The notes under the pieces are model-generated. The model saw only the letters and a program-made list of their open reading frames with translations. It did no database searches and was not told the DNA's origin. From the NCBI RefSeq assembly GCF_003286085.1, contig NW_020825322.1, positions 1,302,001 through 1,366,000 on the forward strand: a stretch of 64,000 bases of DNA, written 5' to 3'. Of the stretch, positions 47,401 to 60,200 are shown piece by piece (within the stretch, counting starts at the first letter, position 1; each line of letters starts with the position of its first letter). Made by a program: the position numbers and the translations under genes. The DNA comes from Drosophila persimilis (Eukaryota; Arthropoda; Insecta; Diptera; Drosophilidae).

Positions 47401-50400
47401 TGGCATGGTTTACTATCATTACTCCCTCTTCTATGTTCATCTTCATCTTATGCTCAATTCAATTTTCTTTCTTGTCCTTCAATTCATTTTTTGTTGTTGT
47501 TACTTTTGCTCTTGTATTTGTGTTGATAAATGTGCAAAGCTGCAATTTGCCAGCTAGTCCCCAATGGGATTTTAGTGAAAACTCGGGGAAAATCTCATCA
47601 CTTCAATTCATCCTCAAGCGCACCTCGCACCGCACCGCACCGCACCGCAGAGCAGCACCGTACCCATAAGGAAGCCAGGAGGAAGCTGGAGATGCATTTG
47701 GGCGCTGCCATGTCTCGGCCGCATCCTTGGCGAGGCGCTTGCCATAACTGCATGCAATTTGGTAACAACCGCAATGCATATTTGCCCTTGCCACCATAGA
47801 TACACACTCACACACCCACCGACATATACAACATTGCCTTGAGTGGCATTTTAGTGTTGCCATTTAAGCAATGGCAACGACTTGCTCTGTTGGTGCTCCC
47901 TTGCACCCATCCAACCTTTCTTGCACCCTGCGTTCCATCGCTCCTCTGCTCCTCTCTTCTCGCTTTGGTGCCATTTCTGCTGATGCCAGAACCAGTACCA
48001 GTACCAGTACCAGTACCAGTACCAGCGATGGCATGGCGAAAGGCAAACGAAGCGAATCATTGTAGTGATATCCTGATATCCCACCACCAGCCATTGCCAT
48101 GCCGCTTCCCACCTAACTGAGCGCTCGCTCCCTCAAGATAAACTGCTTTAGAATGACAGCCAGGGCATGCATATCCATAGTTTTTATTGCAGCTCCGGGG
48201 AGTCTCAGTCCCAGCCAACTAGTTGGCCCTGTCAGGTCTCAGCTCTGCTTTGGAATGGCAAAAGTCTTTCGTTGCCTGTGGATCAGATCAGTCCGCCTCT
48301 TGGGGATTGTCTGATTCATTAAATAGTCTTGATATAATCGGACAGCTATTCACAACTTTTGCTTGTGGCTTGTGGCTTGTGGCTTGTGACAGTATACATA
48401 GATACTAAGTAACAAAGGTTTCTTTGGTACACGATTTGTTCAGGCTACTTTCGAGTCATTCTTTTTGGTCCCAGATCTTTAAGTCTCAAGTCTGGGCTAA
48501 TTCCAAACTCCACCGCCCGCTGTCACAATTTTCCATCGCCACAGGATGGGACCAGCCCGAACCCGACTGTCTTCTCTAAAGGGTAACACGCAGTGTACCC
48601 TGACTCTGCAGGGCATCATCCATGGCGTGTTTTATTATTTCAAGCTCAGCTGAGAGTGCAATTTAGCTAAATTTGATGGCACTTCTCATTGTTTTCCCGA
48701 CTCCAGACCCAGACCCAGACCAAGACCAAGACCCAGACCCCGCCTAAGTGCAACTGTCGCTGCTGCTTCGGCTGCAAGTTGTTGTTGCATGTTTCATATT
48801 TCATAAAAATTAAGTAATACGCGGGCTACAAGGAGCCAAAGCAGTGGCAGTGGCAGTGGCAGTGGCAGCCAGGAGGAGAGCCAGGCCACTCACCAAGTCC
48901 GCCGCCAAGTGTCGGCCAGTTGAAGAGCCCCCCCAGAGCGTTGCCTGGCAGTCGTAATGGAAAAACTGCCATTTCCGCCAGGCGCGCAGCTCATGCGTGC
49001 CGTTGAGGGACTCGACGGGACGGGACGGGATGGGACGGGATGGGAATAGGATGGGATGCTCGGACCTGGATGCTTGGCTTATCTGCCCCCAGCTGGAGGC
49101 TATGTCTAAGGCAGAGCCTTCAAGCGCAGCCAGAACCACGACCAAGACCAGAAGCAGAAGCAGAAGCACAACCAGAACCAGAGCCAGAGCCAGAGCCATG
49201 TCATGCATTGGGGAAATGCAATATTTTATTTGAAACTGAAGCGAATTCTCACTCATCCACTCACACTCGGGCACAGGGAGCCACACACAGATACACACAT
49301 GAGGATGCCCGAGCAGAGTGACGAGTGGTGTACACTTGGAGAATAAATCGAATACTCGAAAAGTGGGCAGGGACGACCCTAGCGGGAAAGTGGAAAACGC
49401 GTCTGCACACCGCCCTCTGAAGAGCCCCAATCATAATCTGGCGTTTTTCGCATACATCATATGTATCTATGATCCGGAGCTGGATCTTCTTTCTGTTTTC
49501 TTATCTATAGATTAAAGCAAGCCTCTAAATCGGATTATTCTTTAGTTCTGTAAATATTGTAGTTGGCATTGATGAGTTTTTGATTCGTTTCTGCATTCCA
49601 TAAACTTAATCGTTCATTAATCTTTTTCGTATTTCCTTCAAGCATCTTTTCATTCATTTGTAAGTCCCTTAATCTTTCTGTCCATCCTCTCATTCTTGTA
49701 TCTGTCCATTCCCTCGTCCTTGCTTCCTTTTGGGGCATATGTTCACTACTCTATCATTCATCCGTCCGTTCCATCTGTTTCTTCATGTGCAACTACTATT
49801 ATTCATACATTTTTCGATCATTTATATTTACTCATACGTCCAATAATCCATAGATTATGGTCAGTGGTGCACAATAGAGTAAAACCCTATACCATTATAC
49901 CCTATGTAGCACATTGCCATCTTCATATATGTATGTCTTATATGTATGTCTTCAATCTACATCGTTTTTGAATCCTCTAGTCCTCTAGTGTTATCGGTAT
50001 CAAATCCGAACACCTTTTGCACTTGTTCTGTTATCCACAAACACACAATCAAGATTTAATTCAGTTACTATATTAAGCAGTTTGTGCGTTGTTATTGTAT
50101 TTGAAAGCAAGGTGATATAATGGATATCCTCCTCTAAATGTAATTCATTTATTGTATTCCATTGTCAAATATTTAGGTTAAGATGTTCTTCTGTGGTCTT
50201 TCATCAGCATTTCGGTTTACCTTATTCCACAGGATTACTAGGGCTTCAGTGGGGTTTCTTTGAGTGCAGACCCTTTCAATCCGTGGGCTGTGGGGCAGGG
50301 TCAGTGCCAGGGCCAGGGCTAGGGCCAGGGCCAGGGCCAGGGCCATTGGCTTTAAGCAGCAAGTAATAACCAACTTATGTTGCTAACCGTATTTCTTTCG

Positions 50401-53400
50401 CTCCCATCAATTTTCTTTAGCCCGGCTGCAGTCCCTAGCTCCACCACTTCACATCGTTCACCCACTCATCGTTCATCCCGTTCGCCGGCTCCGTTTGCTC
50501 TCCTCCTCCGGCTGGACACTCGCTGCTGCATTGGCGAAATGAAATGAAATGAAATAAATCAAGCTGAAATGCAATTCGCAAAAGAAACACTCAGAGCCTC
50601 CCACTGGCCTGGCCTGGCCTGGTCTGGACGAGCCATAAAATAATACCAGGGCACAGAGCAAAGCAGAGCAGCGCTCCACAGACGAGGCTCTCCAGGGGGA
50701 ATCCGCATCCGAATCCGTCTCCAGACAGGATCCAGGGCGAAGCGAAAAGCTTCGGGCTTAATGCGAAATGAAATGCTTTCACTTGAGCTTAACACTTGGG
50801 TGGGTGTGGCCCTGTCCCTGGCCCTGCCCACCGGGCAGGTCCTGCGATGCTGCACACCCAACTCCCAGGCAGGCAGGCAGGCAGGCACAGTCAGTCAGTC
50901 AATCAATCCATTAATCAGTCAGTCAGCCAGTCAATCAGCCCAACCGCAAAATTTTAGAGACATTGAAAATTGCACAATTTTTCCATTCTAATTGAAATTT
51001 CCCTTTTGCCATTTGCGGTTAATGCGGTGCGGTGCGGTGCGGTGCGGTCTGCCTGTCTCCTTCCGCTGAGGAGTTTTCAATTAAAATGAAGAATTATAAT
51101 TAGGAAACCAAATCAACAACAACAATATATTGGCCATAGAAAGAGGCGTATACAAGTGAGCAGCAGACATGCCGTTAAATAAAAAAAATATGAATTTCAA
51201 TTTGAGTTTTGAGCTGAAGCTGTAATGAATTTGAATACGAAGATGTTTGCCAGTGGCCGTGCCAGTGCCTGTGGCAGTGCCAGTGTTTTACGAGCAGCAA
51301 TCAAAAATCGTAAAAATTTATTTCTAACTCGATTTCCGTTCGCCCGGCAATTTCCATAGCTACGATCGACAATAATAATAAAATATGATTTGGCCATTAA
51401 AAGCAATCGAACGGAGAATATTTCACAAATGGTTGCCAATCAAACAATGGAGGGGCAGGCACCAAATGCAGATTTTTCGCTGGATGGATTTTGAGTGAAT
51501 TTTGAGACGCAAAGATAAAGAGATTTATGGAGAGACAAAGGGAGAGAGAAGATATGGGGGAAGCCTACGATTGGTTTCTGATTAGAGGCAACTTGTTCGA
51601 AGTTAATTTAACAAATTGCCCCCGAGGACCTGCCACCGCCGGAAAGGTGAACTCAACTCCTCAACGAGCGAACCCCGGCAAGCCCCGGCAAAACCCCAAA
51701 AATTCCAATTAAACAAATGCCAAACTTTTCCCACTGCCTCTCCCGCTCGCTCTCCCTTTGTCTGTCCGTACCTGTCCCTCTTCAGGCCCCGCACACCGCT
51801 CCACAAAAAGGCAGAAGTCAACCAAGCGCAAAGCCAAAAACTTTTACACACATCTATTATGAGTATATATGCAGATATGTACTATGTGCACATCTGTATA
51901 GATGGATATGTTGGCACACAAATTTTTGGAAAAATAATTCATCAACAAATTTATTTGATAAAGAGAAAATATCGGTGAATTCCCATTACAATTTGCACCC
52001 GAAAAAAAAAAATAAAAGCCTATTGAGCATGACGATTCATATGGAAATACGAGTACTCGTATCTGCTCGTAAATACTAGATGCTGAAAAAATGACATGTC
52101 AATCAACAAACCAAAATTTGTTTGTCCAATTAAAGTGTACCCAAGACAAACAACCATCAACTCAATTAATTCCAACAATAATTGGCCCCAAGCGTCGGGC
52201 ATTACGGCAAAACGAGCAAATACTCAAACGAAAAAAAAACCCCCCCACCCAAAAGAAAATACTCGTATCTGAAAGAGAAACCACACACAGGAGAGATGGT
52301 GGAGAGTGGGGGGAGAGAGGGGGGAGGATGGAGGAAGCTGCAGCATTAGAAGCAAAAATCTGTTTTGCGGTTGGTTTTTGCTTGTATATGAAATGCACAT
52401 TGCCACACATACTCGTACATATGTTTATAATTCTATCGAAATCATCGGTTGGATGGGGCAGCCAGCATGGGTATATTTATCTCTATGATGTTTCACCCCT
52501 AGGAATGGCAAAAGCTATCCCAATTTGGTCATTGGATATGGAGATGGTATATTCAAATAGACACTTGATAGGAGTATCAAAATTGTTGATTTTCTAAGTA
52601 ATATTTCAAAGTATTTTGCAAAAATATGTTTATTATAAAATATTTCATCGTCAAAATTGTCTTCTATATACATATTTGAGCTCATTTTGTATTATAAGTT
52701 TCAGAAGTCCGTGCTTTAATCCAAGCTTAAATCGATATTAAAAGCTTAAATCTTGTAAGGATATAATATATGATATTCCATACGATATTTCGGTTGGCAG
52801 CTCTGAGCAAGTGTGTGCTTGGCCATTAGATGACCGGACACGAGGCAATGGAATGTAGGCCAGAGAAAACAGGCCGCTAAACAGGCCCAACCAAACCCAT
52901 TTAGGGGCAGGGGCAGTGGGGAGGGGGATGTGAGAACCAGGCCGAGACCAGACAGAGGCAGAACAACTCTCTTGATGACCGTCATCAGTATGCCCACAAG
53001 GCTCGACTTGTCACGTCGCTGTCTCCGGCTCTTTCTCCAACTCTTACCCTGCCTCTGCCTCTATTTCTGGTTGCTCTGTCGCTCTGTCGCTCTGTCGGGA
53101 AAGAGATTTCCCCGTCTCGGTTTGCATCTATTTCCCAGTGTCTGCCTTTTTGACAGAGGGTTTCAGTTACCAGCTGCAATCTGCAACAATGATATCTATT
53201 AATTATGGCAAAACTCTTACAAATTGAGTTTAATTTCATTTGAATTGGATTTTCATTTGCATATCACTCATACGACAAGTGTTGCAGTGGCAAAAATAAA
53301 TTTCAAGTGGCAAATACTCCACACTGAGAGGAGTGAATATATGTATGTATTTCTTCCTCTCAGCCAGACCCTCCTCAGCTCCCACCCACTCGTCATTCTG

Positions 53401-54197
53401 ATTGAATCCTTTCACCGACTTAGCCTTGAGGCTTTGTGTCCACTCGCATCTCACTCGTTTGGCTCTGGTTCGGTCCCATCAAGATAAATGTGGGAATATG
53501 GAGACGGAAGATGGGAGATGGGAATGGGACTACGGAGATAGAGGAAGAATGATTAAATTATCGTTGACTTTTGTTGGAGTTGTGGGTGTATGGGGGGAGG
53601 CTGCAACAGCTGCAGGCACTCTCCAACCGAAGACAAACCGGAGGATGGGCAATCAAATCGCCCCGCCTCCGGTCCCCGGTCTTCGATCCCAGTTCGAGGG
53701 GGCCGATTCAAATGCCAAATCAGATTAGCTTCGAGGGTGCGTCGTTGCCATATTCTCGGCATTATATGGCAATATTCTTTTTACGATTCGATTATGATGA
53801 TTATTGCTCGGAGTTGGCTGTATTCTACGGATTACTCTGACAAATGCAGGGGCGCTGCAATAGAGAAATTCAGGCTCTTAGAGTGGCTTAAAGTTATCAA
53901 TTGAGTCGATACGGAGCTTAAATTATTTCTGATATTTAGTTACTGCATATTTTTCTAAATTTTTAAGAGTGGAAAATTGTGCATCAAAACTTTAAATAAA
54001 TTTTGATAAACTTTTTACCTTTGCTTGGGAGTATTTCTGTAAAATCCTCGAAACATTCAACAGTTTTTATTTCGGAGAATTCGGATTTCTTACATTTTGG
54101 TTGTTGGTCATGTCGTTGTCGTTGTTGTGCTTTTAAGTAGCTGACAGAGTTGCCACCATCATTATGCATGCAGAATGCACTTTCGCCTATCCTCTAG

Positions 54198-54233
<36 letters not shown>

Positions 54234-57200
54234 TACACACCCACCAAAGACACTTGCATACGTAGTTTCGTCTCGCTCTAGAGTTGCGCTAGAATTTCTC
54301 TTCTCTCCTTCACTCTTGGCTAAATCGGTGATAGATATTCTTTCTCTCTTTCTCTCTCTCTCTCTCTGTCTATATATCTTCCTCTTTCTCTCTCTCTCTC
54401 TTCCTCTCTATCTACCTTTCTCTCTTTCTCTCTCTCTTCTGTCTGTGTTCTCTTTCTTGTGCTTCATCCACAGGATGTGCCAGGCCTAAGCAATCGCATC
54501 TATCACATTGACTCCTTTATTCTGGAAGCTCCCAAGAGCGCCATATTCGTGGGATTACAAAACGATTTCATGTGCGATTACGCCTACAATCTGGAAGAGC
54601 AATTGCCAGCCCACAGCGATGCCAATCAATCCATGAATGAGCCAAGGAATGCAGGAGGAGCTGCAGGCGGAAGCCCACACTCCGACTTTGATTCAAATAG
54701 CGATTCCAACACTCCCAAGATGGAGGAACAGCCGCAAACCTGCGATGTGTACGACTGCAGCTACGACAGTGACTACCAGTGCCGTGGCAGAGAGGCTGAC
54801 AATGGTCTAGAGGATGAACAGGAGCATGAAGAGGATCAGGATGAGGATGAGGATGAGGATCAGGAGTACGACGATGGCATCGGCTTCAGCTGCGACAGCG
54901 ACAGCCTCACCATGCCCGACGATGACGAGTTCGTGCTCGTCACGGGCGCTTGCCTGGCAACGACTGGCAACTCGAGTCCATCCGGCAGCAGCTCGATGCA
55001 GTGCAGCAGCGGCACGGCGAGTGGCACGGCCACCGCCAGTTCGATGGAGCTGGACATCATACTGCCGGACCTGACGCCGCCACCGCCGCCAGTGCTGGCC
55101 AAGCCCAAGTCGAGCACAAATCCCCTCAAATTCCTTCACAAAATCATCTAAAGACAAAAAAACACTGCAAATTATTCGCTCTGCTCCTTGTCCTCCTCAC
55201 GTCCCCTGCTGAATTCTGTACAGTACGAGTATCTGTTTCTGTTTCGGATTCTGTATCTGGAACTGCATCTGAGAATCTGCATCATTCAAATCAGGCTGAA
55301 AAAAGTCCCAAACAAATCCGTACCCTGAAATGAAACCACATTCGTCAGTCCCCCCGTCCCCAGTTTTGTGTCCCTCCTGGATTCGTGCTGAGCTCACCGC
55401 AAATCAAAATTCAGAATAAAATCTAACCACATTCCCCCTTTGATATTCTTGGTAGGCAAGGGTGCATTACATCTGTGCATGGACAATTCCTGCTCATTAT
55501 TTAAGCTTTTAATTACGACTAAAGAATAACTAGTTACGTTAGTACTAGCGCAAGCCCCAAAAATCATGTTGTTTGGGAATGTTCAAGGCCACATTGCCTA
55601 CCGATTACTACACTATTAGATCAGAGTTCTGAAATAAATATATTTTACAAATACAAACAATATACGCATATGCATTTTAGATAAAAATGCATCGCAGACG
55701 ATTGATTTCCGAGTTATAATAAATAACAAAAAACAAAATATAATCATAAATATGTACTAGAACATTTGTAAGCGTTTTTTGTACTGATTTCTTAATTTAG
55801 TTCTGACTGTAAACAGAATGTGAAAACAATTGAAATGCGTTTCACATTCCAACTGAATTCCCCATTGTTATCAATTCGAAAAGCTGAATTTAAGTGCAGA
55901 ACCTCGTCACAGATGATTGAATTATGGATAACTGAATTAGTACTTACTTATCGTAGATACCAAAATATTTTTATACAATTGTTTTTAATCACATCCGAGA
56001 AAGTCCAGTGACAATTGCTGGTCCAATGAAATCGTAGGGATTATGAAATTTTAATATTCTGTTCACCTTTAAAATTCGTTCCATCAGACAATCGAGTATT
56101 CAAAACGAATCAAAGTGAATAGTTAACCGTTTTAGCCGAACAAATTGCTGCCAAAACCAATATTGCACAAAAGCTATACGCATAAATGAAAAAAATATGA
56201 ATATATATAAATGTATCAATAGATTGTAGATTGAAGTTGAAACCAATTACATTTGGGCCCTGGTCAAAATCATGCTGGAAACCAGAGACCCTCCCCGCGG
56301 TGGAGGGTTCAAGAGAGTGAATAAAGAGCTAACAATATTTATTCGGTTCGATTTCCTTCGCGATTTCCATTGAAAAGTTCTCCATTTTTCCCATTATTTT
56401 CGTTTGGCGCTGTCAAATGTTGGCTTGCCGGGTATTGACTGGCCGATTGAATGACTGAATGAAGAAAATATTCTACAATAAACAGAGAAAAGCAAGAGAA
56501 ACGGGGAAACAGAAAGTAATTGGCAAAAAAAAGATGGAAGATCTGGGCAAAGGCAAGAAAGGTGCAGCAAACGTTGGCTTATATTTCATTATGAATGCAA
56601 TTTGAGGTGGTTTAAGGTAGGGGTACAGGGTACTGCCGGTACCCATTGGGTGGGGTGGGAGGGTGGTTATCTTGGATCAGCGCTGTTCTGCCTGAACGGA
56701 GCTCGTCCTTCATTATGATGTATTTACGTATTAATGCCTCCTTTTATGCAGGCTATCAAGTGCTCCCGCTGCACCGGCTACCAAGCCTCCCTCCCCGATC
56801 CCTTGACCTTCCCTTTTGGCCAGATTTTTCCTCTCTGCACCCTGCATTCCCCCACCCTCCGGCTCTCACACACACAATCGACATATTAATGACTGCAAAG
56901 GAGAGAAAGCGAAAGACTCTGAGCGCACGCCGCAGAGAGAACTGCCGGCATCAGGTGGCAACTGGCTTAATTGCTCTGCAAGACCCCGCAGCAGTACCAC
57001 CCACCCAGCCCGCCTCCAACTCCTTATAATCCACTATAGGCAGGCACCATGGGGGTGCTGCCTGGTGCCGGGTGTCGGGTAACCGGGTGCCAGTTCCAGA
57101 GGGCTTTAAGGGAAATTATGGTACGCGCACTGCAGATACACTCATTTATTGAATCGGAGCTTTGACCAGGCAGCTGAAACCAGTCCTTGTCCTTGTCCTG

Positions 57201-60200
57201 GCCCCGGCCCTGGCCCTGGCCCCATCCAGCGTCCTCGTCCCCATTACGGCCTCATCCCTTTGCCAAATTAATTACAAATATTTATTGTTATGCTTATTAT
57301 ATTGGCTACCATTATTTCCCTCTCTTTCTCTCTCTCTCTCTCTCTTTCTCCCTCTCTCTCGTTTCGCTTCTGTATAAATCCATTGGATCTTGCCCCTCAG
57401 GAACACATCCGGGAGTCGAAGGAGAGCAAACTGGACGAGATGGGTCGCAATTCAAAGGCGCGTTCGCGCGAGAACATATCAAGGTAAGGCATCAGCTGAT
57501 TCCGGTTCCGATTCTGATTCCGATTCTGAATCCCATTCAGATTCATTAAAGCTCAAAGTGAGAAAGCAGTCTCTCCCCAGCCCACCATCGCGTATACGCA
57601 ATGTGCGCTAATGAGGCAGACGACAGCTGGTAATCACTTGACGTTGAAGGGCCCATGATTGTTTGATAATAACCCAGATGTGATGGACTGCAGCTGTGAC
57701 TGACTGATACGACAAGGACAATCCATTACTCTTAAATACAGACTAGTGCTTAAGGGAATGCAAATTTCATTGTGTTTGTCCGTTTAAAATATAGCAAATC
57801 GATGGGTATTATTTAGCTGTATCTTTCAGTAAAAATAACAGAAAATTGCTCGCACTTCAACATTACTTAGCTTACTTAACATTTTATTAACATCAAAGGA
57901 GACCAAGTTCCTCGCTGTTACTTTCGGCGACTAGAAAATATGAAAGTACACTCGATCTTGGAGACCCGCAAAACTGTCAACTTTTGCCAAAGTCATACAA
58001 AGGGCCCCCCAACTTCACCTATAATTTTCGCAAATATTTGTACCCTTTAAGCAGCAAAATGAACAGAAAAAGCAACAGCAACCATAATTTGTTTAATTTC
58101 TTCTCTTTCCATCTCTCCTCACTCGGGCGACAGGCAAAAGCATTCGCAGACCTCACTGCAAATACTGGATGATGTCTCGAACCGCTACTATCGAGAGGCA
58201 GTGCCCATATCGACACAGTCGAGCAAAGCCGATTTCAAGGAGAAGGAGCACAGCATTCTGCGACGCCACCCGGACATGACCCAAACGAGTCTATGCGGCA
58301 TTGGGGTTGGGGTGGGGGTTGGGGTTGGCATTGGCGATGATGGTGAGTCGAGCTCGACCACAACGGCCACGCACACGCACGAGATGATGACAAAGGCGGC
58401 CATGTCGGCGGCACCAGTTAATGCCTGCGATATGGGCTGTCAAACGAGGTGAGTGCCTGGGACAGGGACGAAGGGGCACAGGACACGGGCGTCCTCGTAC
58501 TAATACTCCTGCTCGCATGCATTCAATGGAGGAGTCTGCCACGTTCCTGGTCATCATCAGCATATGTGTAGTCAAATAGATGCCAGCAAATTGCAAAGTC
58601 AACGCTGGGCAAACACTAAAAACAATGACAATGTCGAGCTCGATCTGGCTGTGGCTGTGGCTGGCTCCCTGGCTCTGGCTTTGGCTTTGGCTTTGGCTCT
58701 GGCTCTGGCTCCCACTCTATTTGAGGCCAGGGGTTGCCAATAGGATTTGGAGTGGGAAAGAATCGAAATACACCAGAGTCAGAGTCCGGGCACAGGATAG
58801 CGCTCGACCGAGCAGACGCCTGTCTCTTGTACAACACAAATCGATGCAAATATTTGTATTTGCATGCGTCTTTATTGGATATGGAGACAGGTTCTCGTTC
58901 TCCCCGGGAAGAAGGGGGTCACGCTCTAGAACGTAGTGGAATGGAATGGTGTGGGGAGGGGAGTTGGGAAGCCGACACAGTCACATGTAAGCGGAGTGAA
59001 TGACAATCGGAACAGAGTGACACAATGCCGACGTGCCCCGCGATGAAGATGATGCATGGCGCTGGCCCTGGACAGAGATACTCGTATCGTTTCACGGAGT
59101 GAAGTGTTCGCCCTGCCAGGAATCGCAGTTTGGGAACTGTCACAGAAATAAATCTATTGTATTTGATGGAAATTGATCCCTGAAACGTACAGCGCGTATA
59201 AAACGAATGAAGTGCTTACTGGATATCGGTGACAGTGTGTCATTTCTTTTCAGTTAATCAGGGAATCCTGACAGGGATATATACTTAATGTAATATTTAA
59301 TAGCCAGATCGGTGTAAGCTATTGTTTTGAGAGCTATGAATTCTTAACCATATCTTTTGGCAGCCATTGAACAAATTAAGATATTTTTATCTTTAGAAGG
59401 GTATTATTTATGATTCCCGAACAGTGACACCTTTCTCAGTTTGGGGTCATAGGTCAGATCTAGCGCGTGGCTCCATGGCTGCCATATCGGAGCGTGTCTG
59501 GAACGTGTTTGCAGACCATATGCCCTGCCTACCACCCTCCCTCCCACACAGATGACGGACACACTTCCTTTGATTGACACACGCCCATAGGCGTTTACCT
59601 ATTCCCTACCATCCCCGAACACGCAAATATTAAACTGTTTTACTCTATCTCTCTTATCCGTTCTCCACAGGGAATCACTGTTCGTCAACAGCCCCGGAAT
59701 CGGACCCGGGGCGGGTTCTGGTGTTGGCTTTGGTGTTGGAGGCGGCGGCGGCGGCGGCGGCGGCGGCGGGGGCATCGGCATTGCCACGCTAATGAGACAA
59801 AAGTCCAGCTCGTCCTCGCTGGGTGGTGGCAGCGTTGCGGGCGGTATGATGCCGCCGCCTCCACCACGGTTCTTCTCCACTTTCGGCTACGAGCCGGCGC
59901 CCCACGGCCAAGGATCACCATCGCTGCCGCAGTCCACTCCGCCACCGCCGGTGGTGGGGACACTGACACGACGCAGCATGCAGCATCAGCAACAGCAACA
60001 GCAGCAGATGCAGCAGCAAATGCATCCCGAGTCGCTAGAGCTGGAGGAGCGACATAGCGGCCGTTCGCATTACGGCGGTCTTATGGTGACCTCAACAGCC
60101 AAGCAGCCACAGGAGATCTGTCACCACCACCACCAGCACCAGCAGCACCAGCAGCAACAACAACATCATCCACAACTCCAGCAGCAACAGCAACATCAAC

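Larger units (their letters stand above)
41311..54473 (+). other. Neto intron 8 up to the alpha exon (13.2 kb)
   Basis: Non-coding, with repeats: CT 41453-41478, GT 42902-42931, a GGTTGCS heptamer array 45528-45575, CAGTAC 47989-48025, GGCAGT 48839-48870, GGCCAG 50308-50342, GCGGT 51026-51048 and a CT/CA tract at 54198-54231. Two small frames are worth noting (42312-42440 plus, 49535-49738 minus), but neither is supported as a gene. The other long open frames overlap on both strands or are made of repeats. Confidence 0.8.

Noticed and set aside
48810..49430. 206-codon minus-strand open frame in intron 8
   Set aside because: Long Leu-Ala-Val runs encoded by hexamer repeats; a plus-strand frame is open as well.
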